In this document: positions 1 to 7,520 of the stretch, piece after piece
How the letters are laid out: the number at the start of each line of letters is the position of its first letter
Position numbering within the stretch: position 1 is the stretch's first letter
DNA from: Rhizobium sp. TH135
GTDB lineage: Bacteria > Pseudomonadota > Alphaproteobacteria > Rhizobiales > Rhizobiaceae
Assembly (NCBI RefSeq): GCF_002855515.1
Contig: NZ_PKRP01000003.1
Span: 186,001 to 250,000 of the forward strand
DNA: 64,000 nt
Reading direction: 5' to 3'
Translations under genes and position numbers: made by a program
The notes under the pieces: model-generated
Told to the model about the DNA's origin: nothing
Databases searched by the model: none
Seen by the model: the letters and a program-made list of their open reading frames with translations, nothing else

Positions 1-273
1 GAAGTTCTTCGGTTCACACTGCTTCCCGAGGAAGGGGAGGAGTTGCGATGGACCCTGATCGATGTGGTAGGCAGCAATCTCGCGCAACTTGTCGAGTTGC
101 CGACTAAGCTAGACGAAATGGTCGCTCTGATCGGAACAGATCACGGCGGTACTAAGGAAAACCCTCGCATTTTGGACTGGCGGGCGGTCTTTGACCTGCC
201 TGATGACATGGTTGAGAACTTCAACAACGCGCTTGTCCGTTATGAGCGGAGTGTACAGATGGGAATAGCCTGA
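1..273 (+). CDS. Hypothetical protein, 5' end cut by window
   Basis: The reading frame is open from the first base of the window to a TGA at 271-273, so this is probably the C-terminal 90 residues of a longer protein. An internal TTG at 43 could serve as a start but has no need to. The visible part is acidic and helical in character (ending ERSVQMGIA) and matches no family I recognise. The next gene is on the opposite strand and convergent with it. Base usage is less GC-rich at third positions than in the core genes further on, so it may belong to an accessory segment. Confidence 0.45.
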   Translation, partial: EVLRFTLLPEEGEELRWTLIDVVGSNLAQLVELPTKLDEMVALIGTDHGGTKENPRILDWRAVFDLPDDMVENFNNALVRYERSVQMGIA

Positions 274-310
274 GTGGATTTATGCCACGTTTCGCAGGCA
301 GTTTGTTTTT

Positions 311-886
311 CTATGGGGATGGTTCGGAATCGTCCTCTACCAGTGCCCGCTTCGCGCCATATGGCTGAGGTGGACCAACAAATAGCCGCGCAAGACTGCT
401 GGAAAATGCCGCCTTGCGTCTTTCCAACTCGAGTGACAAGCCGTTGACCTCTTCTGTCTTGTCTACGAGTGCCTCAATGCGGGAAATGCAGGCGTCTTCG
501 TTCCAATAGACCTCCTGCAAACTCACCTTCTTTTTGACGCCGTTTTTGAAAAAAGTCACGCCCCTTTGATGGGGCATTGGGCCAAACTGGCTATGCGCTA
601 CCATGCACCGCTCGCCATATGGGGGCATCAAGCCATCCAAGACCGTATGGTACTTCTTCTGCTGCTTCTCATTGAAAGTAGCTAGGGCGATCGCTGACTG
701 GAGTATGTTCACCTTGTTCACAAAGCTGATGTTGGCGGTGGTTGCCACCATCTGCATGTAGTCGAGGTCCAAGGCATTGCCGATCGCTTCGTTGACTGCC
801 TGCTCAACCTCAGCCCAGTGATGGAGGTAAAGTCCAACTAGGGTAAAGCATACAGTCTCATCATCGAGTTTGCCGATATCGATCAT
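311..886 (-). CDS. Hypothetical protein, 191 aa
   Basis: A soluble, probably all-helical protein beginning MIDIGKLDDETVCFTL. No signal peptide, membrane span or nucleotide-binding motif is visible. The helical first 100 residues, including the stretch LHHWAEVEQAVNEAIGNAL, recall the style of HEPN-like or other small helical accessory proteins, but I cannot place it in a family. The last 30 residues look disordered (Pro, Glu and Ser rich). Codon use is more AT-tolerant than in the neighbouring DUF808 gene, which together with the neighbouring unknown gene suggests an accessory insertion at the left edge. The start ATG at 884-886 lacks a strong Shine-Dalgarno sequence. Confidence 0.55.
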   Translation of the reverse strand: MIDIGKLDDETVCFTLVGLYLHHWAEVEQAVNEAIGNALDLDYMQMVATTANISFVNKVNILQSAIALATFNEKQQKKYHTVLDGLMPPYGERCMVAHSQFGPMPHQRGVTFFKNGVKKKVSLQEVYWNEDACISRIEALVDKTEEVNGLSLELERRKAAFSSSLARLFVGPPQPYGAKRALVEDDSEPSP

Positions 887-1214
887 AAGGGTACCGCAAG
901 TCTCGCAGATCAGAAACGAATCGAGGACTGTGCCTCGTGTTGACCGACCATAGCATAAAGCCCGTTACCCTGACCTCCGTTGCCCTCCGCTACAAAAGGC
1001 GTTACAAAGAGCCGTCAGGGCGTTCGAAATAGCTCAATGATATCAGTGTGTCAGGCGGCTCCATCCGGTCCCCCGCCGTCCGCACCATGAATCCAATCCC
1101 AAGCCGCAATCCTGGATGAGACTCTCCGCCAAAAATGGCTGCAGTCCCGGCCCCCGCGATTTGTCATTGTCCAGACGATATCAGGCGAGGGCCAGGTTTC
1201 GCAGGGCGTGGCCA
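887..1214. other. Gene-free interval
   Basis: About 330 bp between the hypothetical gene and the end of the DUF808 gene. Several short open frames cross it but none has a ribosome binding site or recognisable product, and the longer ones are shadows of the DUF808 gene. It presumably carries the promoter of the gene at 311-886. I saw no tRNA, terminal repeat or clear hairpin. It marks a change from atypical to typical high-GC composition. Confidence 0.4.
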
Positions 1215-2174
1215 TCAAGCTTTTGCGCGCAGGCGGCGGATCAGGGGGGCCGCAATCTGGACCACCAGGATTGTCACGGCTCCAGCGAGGATGCCGAGGA
1301 CTGCCTGTGCGGCGGATGTTGCGAGCCAATGCAAAACGCCCGCCAGGGAACTGGAGGTGCTGGCGACACGGGTGGCCACGGCCTCGATCAGATGTTCGGG
1401 GCCGTGCAGGCCGAACTCGGCGATCCCGTGGACCAGAATGCTGCCTCCAACCCAGAGCATGGCAGCGGTTCCGACCATCGCCAGGCCCTTGAGCAGGTAA
1501 GGAACGCCAGCCACGAGACCACGACCGATGGGTTTGAGGAAGCCATGCGAGGATCCGGCAAGTGCGAGACCTGCATCATCTGCCTTCACGATCAAGGCGA
1601 CCACACCGTAGACCAGGATGGTGATGAGGATGCCGACGGAAGCCAAAACTGCAGCCTGCGTATAGATGTTGGATAAGGCGACGCTGGCGAGTGTCAGCGC
1701 CATGATCTCGGCCGAGAGGATGAAGTCGGTCCGGATCGCACCGGACACTTTCTGGTCTTCCAGGGCAACGGGGTCCAGAGTGCCAGAAACCGCCGCCTCA
1801 TGATCATGGGCGCCATGCGGCATCACGACCTCGTAAAGCTTCTCTGCCCCTTCGTAGCAAAGATACAGACCGCCCAGCATGAGCAGCGGTGTGATGGACC
1901 ACGGCGCGAAATAGCCGAGAATCAGTGCCGCGGGGAGCAGGAACAGGAGCTTGTTGCGCAGCGATCCCAGCGCGATCTTGCCGATGATGGGCAGTTCGCG
2001 CGCCGGAGCGAGGCCAACCACATAGGTCGGTGTGACGGCCGCATCGTCGATCACCACGCCGGCGGCTTTCGTTCCTGCTTTCGCGGTTTGCGCGGCAACA
2101 TCATCCAGTGAGGTGGCGGCCAGCTTGGCGATGGCTATAACGTCGTCGAGGAGTGCAAGAAGTCCGGTTGCCAT
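1215..2174 (-). CDS. DUF808 family membrane protein (YedI-like)
   Basis: A 319-residue polytopic inner-membrane protein. The N-terminus MATGLLALLDDVIAIAKLAA and the following DDVAAQTAKAGTKAAGVVIDD stretch are typical of the DUF808/YedI family, whose function is unknown. Several hydrophobic segments follow, including LLFLLPAALILGYFAP and a C-terminal AAQAVLGILAGAVTILVVQI. The length matches the family (about 300-320). The ATG follows TTGGGAACTT, a usable ribosome binding site. It lies 84 bp downstream of the glutathionylspermidine-synthase-like gene on the same strand, so it may be the last gene of the DUF350-DUF1190-ligase operon. That functional link is inference only. Confidence 0.8.
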   Translation of the reverse strand: MATGLLALLDDVIAIAKLAATSLDDVAAQTAKAGTKAAGVVIDDAAVTPTYVVGLAPARELPIIGKIALGSLRNKLLFLLPAALILGYFAPWSITPLLMLGGLYLCYEGAEKLYEVVMPHGAHDHEAAVSGTLDPVALEDQKVSGAIRTDFILSAEIMALTLASVALSNIYTQAAVLASVGILITILVYGVVALIVKADDAGLALAGSSHGFLKPIGRGLVAGVPYLLKGLAMVGTAAMLWVGGSILVHGIAEFGLHGPEHLIEAVATRVASTSSSLAGVLHWLATSAAQAVLGILAGAVTILVVQIAAPLIRRLRAKA

Positions 2175-2258
2175 AAGTTCCCAATCTGTTCGGTCGGTTG
2201 GAATATCGATTTTCTGTTCACTCTTTCCGAGGAGAGGTTTGGACCAATCTGTGACCCG

Positions 2259-3416
2259 TCATCCCCGGATGATATGCGGAACGTAACGCGAGAGGTTTGC
2301 CGTAATCTGCGACCTGTCTTCCCGGATGCCAAGCCCGCACGCCCTATCCCCGATGATCCAGCTCCCCAGAACGGCATAGCCGGCGTCGCTCTGGAACAGC
2401 GGTGCATAGGCCTGTACCACAGAACCCTCAGCGCCATAGTCCCCTGGTGTCGACAAAATCTCCTGGTCGGCGCGAACCAGCCGGACATTTTCGCCCTCGC
2501 GCGACAACAGAGGCTTCACGACATAGTCTTGGAGGTCGGCTGCCGCAGGATCGTCGGCAAAAAAGCTCGGAAGCAGATTGGGGTGGCCCGGATAGCGCTG
2601 CCAGAGCAGTGGCAGCAGCCCCTTGTTCGACAGGATGCTCTTCCATGCCGGCTCGACGAAGACGCCACTATGATCGGTGAGCTGAGCTGCGTAGGTTTCC
2701 TGAAACATGAACTCCCAGGGATAGAGCTTGAAGCAGCGGTCAATGACCCGATTTTGGAGGTCCGTATAGCGTCCCTGATCGTCGACACCGATGTCGCGAA
2801 TATCGAGAAACTGGGCGCGGTGGCCGGCCTGAATGGCGCAATCCATCAGATAGGCGGCTGTGCCCTGATCTTCGGAACTGTCGGTTATCGCGGCGAAATG
2901 GAAGATTCTGTCGCGCGAGAACTGGGCGAAAGCCTCGATCAGAGACTCCTGCACGGAATTGAATTGGTCCGTGTCCGGCGCAAGATTGCCCGCGGCAATC
3001 TGGTCCGTCAGCCAGTTGAACTGAAAATAGGCCGTCTCGAACACGGAAGTCGGTGTGTCGGCATTGTATTCCAGCAGCTTCGCCGGACCATTCCCGTCAT
3101 AGGCAAGGTCAAAGCGGCCATAGAGATGGCGGTCCGCCCGCTCCCAGGATCTGCGGACAACATCGTGAAATGCGCGGGGAATTGCCAGTCGATCGAGGGC
3201 CTGCTCGCTTCTGACGACCTCTGCGACCAGATCGAGGCACATCGCGTGCAGTTCCTGGCTGGGCCCCTCGATCTGGTCCTCGATTTCTGCGAGTTCGAAG
3301 CAATAGGCGGCATCGTCGACCCAATAGGGCTCGCCATACATCTCATGAAAACCAAACCCAACGGCATTGGCTTTCTCACGCCAATCCGGGCGCGCGGGCA
3401 TGCACAAGCGCTTCAT
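2259..3416 (-). CDS. Glutathionylspermidine synthase-like ATP-grasp protein (YjfC type)
   Basis: A 385-residue member of the glutathionylspermidine synthetase C-terminal (pre-ATP-grasp/ATP-grasp) family, which joins a carboxylate to an amine using ATP. Family hallmarks visible are FDLAYDGNGPAKLLEYNADT near residue 100, LYPWEFM, the WKSILSNKG segment and the nucleotide-binding stretch VVKPLLSREGENV near the C-terminus. The amidase domain of E. coli Gss is absent, as in YjfC and YgiC, so the true substrate is unknown. I chose ATG 3414-3416, two bases from the upstream DUF1190 stop codon and therefore probably translationally coupled; the frame stays open 43 codons further, but that part overlaps the upstream gene and does not look like protein. 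Confidence 0.82.
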   Translation of the reverse strand: MKRLCMPARPDWREKANAVGFGFHEMYGEPYWVDDAAYCFELAEIEDQIEGPSQELHAMCLDLVAEVVRSEQALDRLAIPRAFHDVVRRSWERADRHLYGRFDLAYDGNGPAKLLEYNADTPTSVFETAYFQFNWLTDQIAAGNLAPDTDQFNSVQESLIEAFAQFSRDRIFHFAAITDSSEDQGTAAYLMDCAIQAGHRAQFLDIRDIGVDDQGRYTDLQNRVIDRCFKLYPWEFMFQETYAAQLTDHSGVFVEPAWKSILSNKGLLPLLWQRYPGHPNLLPSFFADDPAAADLQDYVVKPLLSREGENVRLVRADQEILSTPGDYGAEGSVVQAYAPLFQSDAGYAVLGSWIIGDRACGLGIREDRSQITANLSRYVPHIIRG

Positions 3417-3417
3417 C

Positions 3418-4002
3418 TCACCCGCCCGAGAAGAGGCGGACGCCAAAACCGCCTCTGCTTGCCGCTTGCGTCTTTGCATTGAATTGCTTCGGGTCGTTTG
3501 CTCCCTGAGCTGCGGTCCCTTTTTCTCCCCCGCGCTTCTCTGCAACGGGTGTCACCGTCTGTCCCAATGTGTTCCGGTAAACCGTCGATCCGCTCGAGGA
3601 AGAGCCTTCCTCCTCCTCTTTTTTCCGCCGGAACGCGTGGTAGTCGTCGAGGTTCCTGATCCCGGACGAGAGGACAAAGCCTGCCATTTTCGGGATGAAC
3701 ACCGGCTTGCCATCCGGATTGTACGGCACCGTGTTTCCGGCATGCTCCAGGCAATTGCGCGGACCGTAATTCATCTCGCATGCCGCCATGTTCCGATAAC
3801 GTGGCGCGGCTAGGAGGCGGTCCTGCTTGGCATCCTCGGCCGCTGCCCTGCACACTCTCGGATCCATGTCGGAGGTCAGGCACTGGTCGGCAGAGGTAAA
3901 CACGAGAGCCTGATCCTTGCTGCAGGTGTGAAGCAGAAAGGCAGTGGCCGCGATGGTGCCGAAGGCGAGGTAAGGGTGATCCCCGATCAGACGTCTGGGC
4001 AT
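3418..4002 (-). CDS. DUF1190 family protein (YjfM/YgiB type)
   Basis: A 194-residue protein with an N-terminal hydrophobic segment (LAFGTIAATAFLLHTC) that could act as a signal anchor, then a Cys-containing region (SADQCLTS, ACEMNYGPRNC) with the family stretch PVFIPKMAGFVLSSG. The C-terminal third is low-complexity, rich in Ser, Gly and charged residues, and likely disordered. Function is unknown in the family; the E. coli relatives YgiB and YjfM are encoded next to ligases of the same kind as the downstream gene. The ATG is preceded by GAGG seven bases away. It sits 9 bp after the DUF350 gene and 1 bp before the ligase gene, forming a tight operon. Confidence 0.78.
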   Translation of the reverse strand: MPRRLIGDHPYLAFGTIAATAFLLHTCSKDQALVFTSADQCLTSDMDPRVCRAAAEDAKQDRLLAAPRYRNMAACEMNYGPRNCLEHAGNTVPYNPDGKPVFIPKMAGFVLSSGIRNLDDYHAFRRKKEEEEGSSSSGSTVYRNTLGQTVTPVAEKRGGEKGTAAQGANDPKQFNAKTQAASRGGFGVRLFSGG

Positions 4003-4011
4003 AGCCGAACC

Positions 4012-4413
4012 TCAATAGGTCATGCAGGCAGCGTTCAGCATGCCGATCGCGACGGCGATCCCGCCACCCCACAGACCAGCCGCGACGTTGCCTTCGGAGA
4101 TTTTGCCGTGCAGATCCTTCATCGTGAAATTCGCGATGTAGAATGCCAGGACCTGGATCGCGATGCCGATCACGGCCCAGATCAGGAAATCGACAAGGCT
4201 CACCGAATGGGCGGCGGCGGACGCAAGGGGAAAGCTGAAGCCAAGCAGCGCGCCCAGGAAGGCCACGACGGCGGCAAGATTGCCCTCTCTGATCAGTTGA
4301 TATTCCTTCTGCGGTGTCATGCGCGTGTAAATCACGGCAAATGCTGCATAACATCCGAGGCCGCTGACGAAGTAAGAAAGAAAGGCAGGCAGACCGGTCA
4401 AATAGCCAAACAT
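4012..4413 (-). CDS. DUF350 family inner-membrane protein (YjfL type)
   Basis: A 133-residue membrane protein with about four transmembrane segments: LPAFLSYFVSGLGCYAAFAV, NLAAVVAFLGALLGFSFPLA, VDFLIWAVIGIAIQVLAFYI and NVAAGLWGGGIAVAIGMLNA. The paired repeat character (two related two-helix halves) and the length fit DUF350. No function is established. It is the first gene of the run DUF350, DUF1190, glutathionylspermidine-synthase-like ligase and probably DUF808, an arrangement like E. coli yjfL-yjfM-yjfC. The start is ATG 4411-4413; a promoter should lie in the 280 bp interval shared with the divergent ABC importer. Confidence 0.8.
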   Translation of the reverse strand: MFGYLTGLPAFLSYFVSGLGCYAAFAVIYTRMTPQKEYQLIREGNLAAVVAFLGALLGFSFPLASAAAHSVSLVDFLIWAVIGIAIQVLAFYIANFTMKDLHGKISEGNVAAGLWGGGIAVAIGMLNAACMTY

Positions 4414-4693
4414 AAAAGACTTTCAAAAACGAACAGACGGCATCGGCGGACAGAATCTCGAAAACGGATACAATTACAAGACGCAAATGGCTCTGGCCTT
4501 GCCTCGTGCACAGGAGGAGGAAAAGCCGGAGCGTCTTCGGCTGGGGCGACCATTGCTCGCCGCTTCAGATATTGCTGAGATGCGCCAAATTTGTGCAGAT
4601 CCTTGATTGACGAAAGTTTGAGCATTTTCCGCTTTGCGGCCTCCTCGATTCCTGCTTTGATGGCCTTCATCAAAAACAAGGGGAGCTAAATCC
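4414..4693. promoter_or_regulatory. Divergent intergenic region between DUF350 operon and ABC importer
   Basis: A 280 bp gap between two divergent operons that must hold both promoters. The strong ribosome binding site GGGGAG, eight bases before the ATG at 4694, decides the start of the binding-protein gene. A 93-codon open frame crosses the gap on the minus strand (4398-4679) and runs 16 bp into the DUF350 gene; its first half is lysine-rich and protein-like but I could not support it as a gene. Confidence 0.4.
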
Positions 4694-5728
4694 ATGATCA
4701 CTAGACGTCTTTTTTCGGCGGCCGTTCTCGCTGCCGGCCTGATGGCCGGCGTCACGCTGCCGGTGAGCCAGGCGCATGCCGAGACCGCCATTAAGTTTAC
4801 GCTCGACTGGAAGTTCGAGGGCCCGGCCGCCGGCTTCCTGCTGGCGCTCGACAATGGGTATTTCAAGGCCGAAGGCCTGGATGTGACGATCGATTCGGGC
4901 AATGGCTCGGTCGAGGCGATCCCGCGGGTGGCGACCGGCGCCTATCAGATGGGTTTTGGCGACATCAATTCCGTCATCAAGTTCCTTGACGAGGATCCGA
5001 CCCAGAAGGTCAAGGCCGTGATGATGGTCTATGAAAAGCCGACCTTCTCGGTCGTCGGCCGCAAGTCGCTGGGCGTCACCGAAGATCCGAAGTCGCTGGA
5101 AGGCAAGAAGCTCGGCGCGCCGCCGCCGGATGGCGCCTTTGCCCAGTGGCCGGCCTTCAAGCAGGCCGCCGGCATCGATGACAGCAAGATCACCATCGAA
5201 TCGATCGGCTTTCCTGTGCGCGAGCCGATGCTCGCCAAGGGCGACGTCGATGCGGTCTTCGGCTTCGCCTTCTCGGTGATCCTGAACCTTAAGGCGCAAG
5301 GTATTGCCGCCGACGATATCTCGACCATCCTGATGGCTGACAATGGCTTGAACCTCTACGGCAACAGCGTGCTGGTGAACTCAGACTTTGCCGCCGAAAA
5401 CCCCGAGGCCGTCAAGGGCTTCCTCAAGGCACTCGCCAAGGGCTTTGCCGACGCTGTCGCCAATCCGGAAGAGGGTGTCGCCGCCGTCTTGAAGCGCAAC
5501 GAGACGCTCAATCCCGAGATCGAGAAGGAGCGCCTTGATATGGCCAATGCCATGAACATCAAGACGCCTTACGTGGTCGAAAACGGCATGGGCACCGTCG
5601 ACATGGCGCGTCTATCAGCCTCGATCGAGACGCTGAAGGTGTCGATGGGGCTGAAGGGCAATGTCAAGGCCGAGCAGGTCTTCGACGCAAGCTTCCTGCC
5701 GGCCAAGGAAGAGCGGATGTTGCCTTAA
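4694..5728 (+). CDS. ABC importer substrate-binding protein, NMT1/SsuA/ThiY type
   Basis: A 344-residue periplasmic binding protein. A Sec signal peptide (RRLFSAAVLAAGLMAGV, cleavage after AHA) is followed by the NMT1 pattern FTLDWKFEGPAAGFLLALDNGYFKAEGLDV, which in this fold opens the ligand cleft, and by GNGSVEAIPRVATGAYQMGFGD. This family binds thiamine precursors, aliphatic sulfonates, taurine, riboflavin and related small organics; I cannot tell which here. The start is fixed by GGGGAG eight bases upstream. It is the first gene of a three-gene import operon, but a 110 bp folded repeat separates it from the ATPase gene, which may lower the expression of the downstream genes relative to the binding protein. 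Confidence 0.85.
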   Translation: MITRRLFSAAVLAAGLMAGVTLPVSQAHAETAIKFTLDWKFEGPAAGFLLALDNGYFKAEGLDVTIDSGNGSVEAIPRVATGAYQMGFGDINSVIKFLDEDPTQKVKAVMMVYEKPTFSVVGRKSLGVTEDPKSLEGKKLGAPPPDGAFAQWPAFKQAAGIDDSKITIESIGFPVREPMLAKGDVDAVFGFAFSVILNLKAQGIAADDISTILMADNGLNLYGNSVLVNSDFAAENPEAVKGFLKALAKGFADAVANPEEGVAAVLKRNETLNPEIEKERLDMANAMNIKTPYVVENGMGTVDMARLSASIETLKVSMGLKGNVKAEQVFDASFLPAKEERMLP

Positions 5729-5735
5729 TGGTCTC

Positions 5736-5845
5736 ACCCTCCCCTTGAGGGGGAGGGTCGAACCGCAGGTTTGGGGTGGGGTGACCCTTGGCGAGATCAC
5801 CCCACCCGCTGCTTCGCAGCGACCTCCCCCTCAAGGGGAGGTTGG
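5736..5845. repeat. RIME-like palindromic intergenic element
   Basis: A roughly 110 bp element with inverted terminal repeats of about 24 bp (left 5736-5760, right 5820-5845), each containing its own palindrome built on CTCCCCTTGAGGGGGAG. Inside, GGGGTGGGGTGA (from about 5773) pairs with TCACCCCACCC (from about 5797), and GCTGCTTCGCAGC forms a further small hairpin. The whole can fold into one long branched stem. Similar mosaic elements (RIME) are known from Rhizobium, where they sit in gaps between genes. Here it lies inside an operon between the binding-protein and ATPase genes. Confidence 0.75.
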
Positions 5846-5871
5846 GAAATCCCATTTTGACCGGAGCCCCC

Positions 5872-6660
5872 ATGTCTCACCTCGTTTCCATCGACAATGT
5901 CGACATGCGCTATGGCGGCGCCGACGGCACGCTGGCCGTGTCCGGCCTCACCATGCGAGTCGACAAGGGCGAGTTTTCAGCCGTGGTCGGGCCGTCGGGT
6001 TGCGGCAAGTCGACCCTGATGAAGCTGGTGACGGGGCTGCATATCCCCCAATCGGGTGTCGTGATCGTCGCCGGCCAGCAGGTGACCAAGCCCGTCTCGA
6101 TCGTCGGCATGGCCTTCCAGAATCCGACCATGCTGCCCTGGCGCACCACGCTCGAAAACATCCTCCTGCCACTTGAGATCGTCGAGCGGCATCGTCATCG
6201 GCTGCGGGCGAATAAAAAGGAATACGTCGAGAAGGCGGAAAACCTGCTGGAGATCGTCGGCCTCAAAGGGGTGGGCTCGAAATTCCCCTGGCAGCTTTCG
6301 GGCGGCATGCAGCAGCGCGCCAATCTCTGCCGCGCCCTCATCCATGAGCCGGAACTTCTGATGCTCGACGAGCCCTTCGGCGCGCTCGATGCCTTCACTC
6401 GCGAAGAGTTGTGGTGCGTCATCCGCGACCTGCATGCAGCCCAGGGCGTGACCATTGTGCTCGTGACGCACGACCTGCGCGAGGCGGTGTTCCTCGCCGA
6501 CCGGATTTTCGTGATGAGCGCGCGTCCGGGCAAGGTGGTGAAGGAGCATACCGTGCCATTTGCGCGACCGCGCGACATCGAACTGACCTATGACAATGCC
6601 TTCAACGACATGGTGCATGTCCTGCATGGCGAGATCGCAAAGGCGAGGGTGGTGGCATGA
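5872..6660 (+). CDS. ABC transporter ATP-binding protein (SsuB/TauB/ThiZ type)
   Basis: A 262-residue importer ATPase. Walker A is GPSGCGKST at about residues 40-48, the Q-loop lies in MAFQNPTMLPW, the signature is LSGGMQQR, Walker B is LLMLDEPFGALD and the switch histidine is in VTHDLREA. The Q-loop PTMLPWRTTLENI pattern is typical of nitrate/sulfonate/taurine-type importers. The frame is open upstream through the repeat, but the ATG at 5872 is where conserved sequence begins. Its stop codon overlaps the permease start (ATGA at 6657-6660), so the two are translationally coupled. Confidence 0.88.
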   Translation: MSHLVSIDNVDMRYGGADGTLAVSGLTMRVDKGEFSAVVGPSGCGKSTLMKLVTGLHIPQSGVVIVAGQQVTKPVSIVGMAFQNPTMLPWRTTLENILLPLEIVERHRHRLRANKKEYVEKAENLLEIVGLKGVGSKFPWQLSGGMQQRANLCRALIHEPELLMLDEPFGALDAFTREELWCVIRDLHAAQGVTIVLVTHDLREAVFLADRIFVMSARPGKVVKEHTVPFARPRDIELTYDNAFNDMVHVLHGEIAKARVVA

Positions 6661-7475
6661 CCATGACGATGGAAACCACGGTCACAAAACCCGCGACCAA
6701 GCCGCTTTCGCAGCGGATCAACTGGGTCCGGGCGGCTCCCTTTCTCTACACGCTCGGCCTCTTCGTCATCTGGGAACTCTCGGTCATCGTCTTTGCCCTG
6801 CCGCAGACCCTGCTGCCGGCGCCGACAAGGGTCTTCGAGGCGATCGTGCAATACTGGTCGCCGATCTGGAAGAATTCGCTGCAGACGCTCTACACGACGA
6901 CACTAGGCTTTCTGATCGCAGTCGTGGCGGGGCTGGGGCTGGGTCTCTTCATCGGCTGGTCGAAGACCATCTATGCCGGGCTCTACCCCCTGATGATCGG
7001 CTTCAATGCCATCCCCAAGGTGGCACTGGTGCCGATTCTCGTCATCTGGTTCGGCATCGGCACGGTGCCTGCGGTGCTGACGGCTTTCCTGATTTCCTTC
7101 TTCCCGATCGTCGTCAATGTCGCAACGGGCCTCGCCACGATCGAGCCGGAGACCGAGGACGTGCTGCGGGCGCTGGGTGCCCGCAAGATGGACATCATGC
7201 TGAAGGTCGGCATTCCCCGCTCGATGCCCTATTTCTTCGGCTCGCTGAAGATCGCGATCACGCTCGCCTTTGTCGGCTCGGTGGTCTCGGAGACGGTCGC
7301 GTCGAATTACGGCCTCGGCAACATGATGAGTTCGGCCCAGAGCCAGTTCAACGTGCCGCTGGTCTTTGCAGGCCTGATGATGCTCGCGATCGAGGGCATC
7401 GCCATGTACGCGCTGATGGCTTGGATCGAGAAGCGCATGACCGGCTGGGCGCATCGCTCGACCATGGCCAACTGA
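6657..7475 (+). CDS. ABC transporter permease (SsuC/TauC/ThiX type)
   Basis: A 272-residue BPD_transp_1 permease with about six membrane helices. The cytoplasmic EAA loop, ALGARKMDIMLKVGIPRSMPY, contacts the ATPase. The N-terminal 30 residues (MTMTMETTVTKPATKP) are polar and variable. It is the last gene of the importer operon and overlaps the ATPase gene by four bases. Its 3' end is followed nine bases later by a strong hairpin terminator at 7484-7520. The substrate is that of the partner binding protein and is not identifiable from sequence alone. Confidence 0.87.
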   Translation: MTMTMETTVTKPATKPLSQRINWVRAAPFLYTLGLFVIWELSVIVFALPQTLLPAPTRVFEAIVQYWSPIWKNSLQTLYTTTLGFLIAVVAGLGLGLFIGWSKTIYAGLYPLMIGFNAIPKVALVPILVIWFGIGTVPAVLTAFLISFFPIVVNVATGLATIEPETEDVLRALGARKMDIMLKVGIPRSMPYFFGSLKIAITLAFVGSVVSETVASNYGLGNMMSSAQSQFNVPLVFAGLMMLAIEGIAMYALMAWIEKRMTGWAHRSTMAN

Positions 7476-7483
7476 CCGGACCG

Positions 7484-7520
7484 GCTGAACGCCCGACTGC
7501 GGCGTTCAGCTCTTGTCTTT
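7484..7520 (+). terminator. Terminator after ABC importer operon
   Basis: Perfect 10 bp stem GCTGAACGCC / GGCGTTCAGC (7484-7493 with 7501-7510), a 7-base loop and a T-rich run TCTTGTCTTT. The right arm overlaps the last codons of the convergent gene, so the terminator is embedded in a coding end. Confidence 0.75.
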
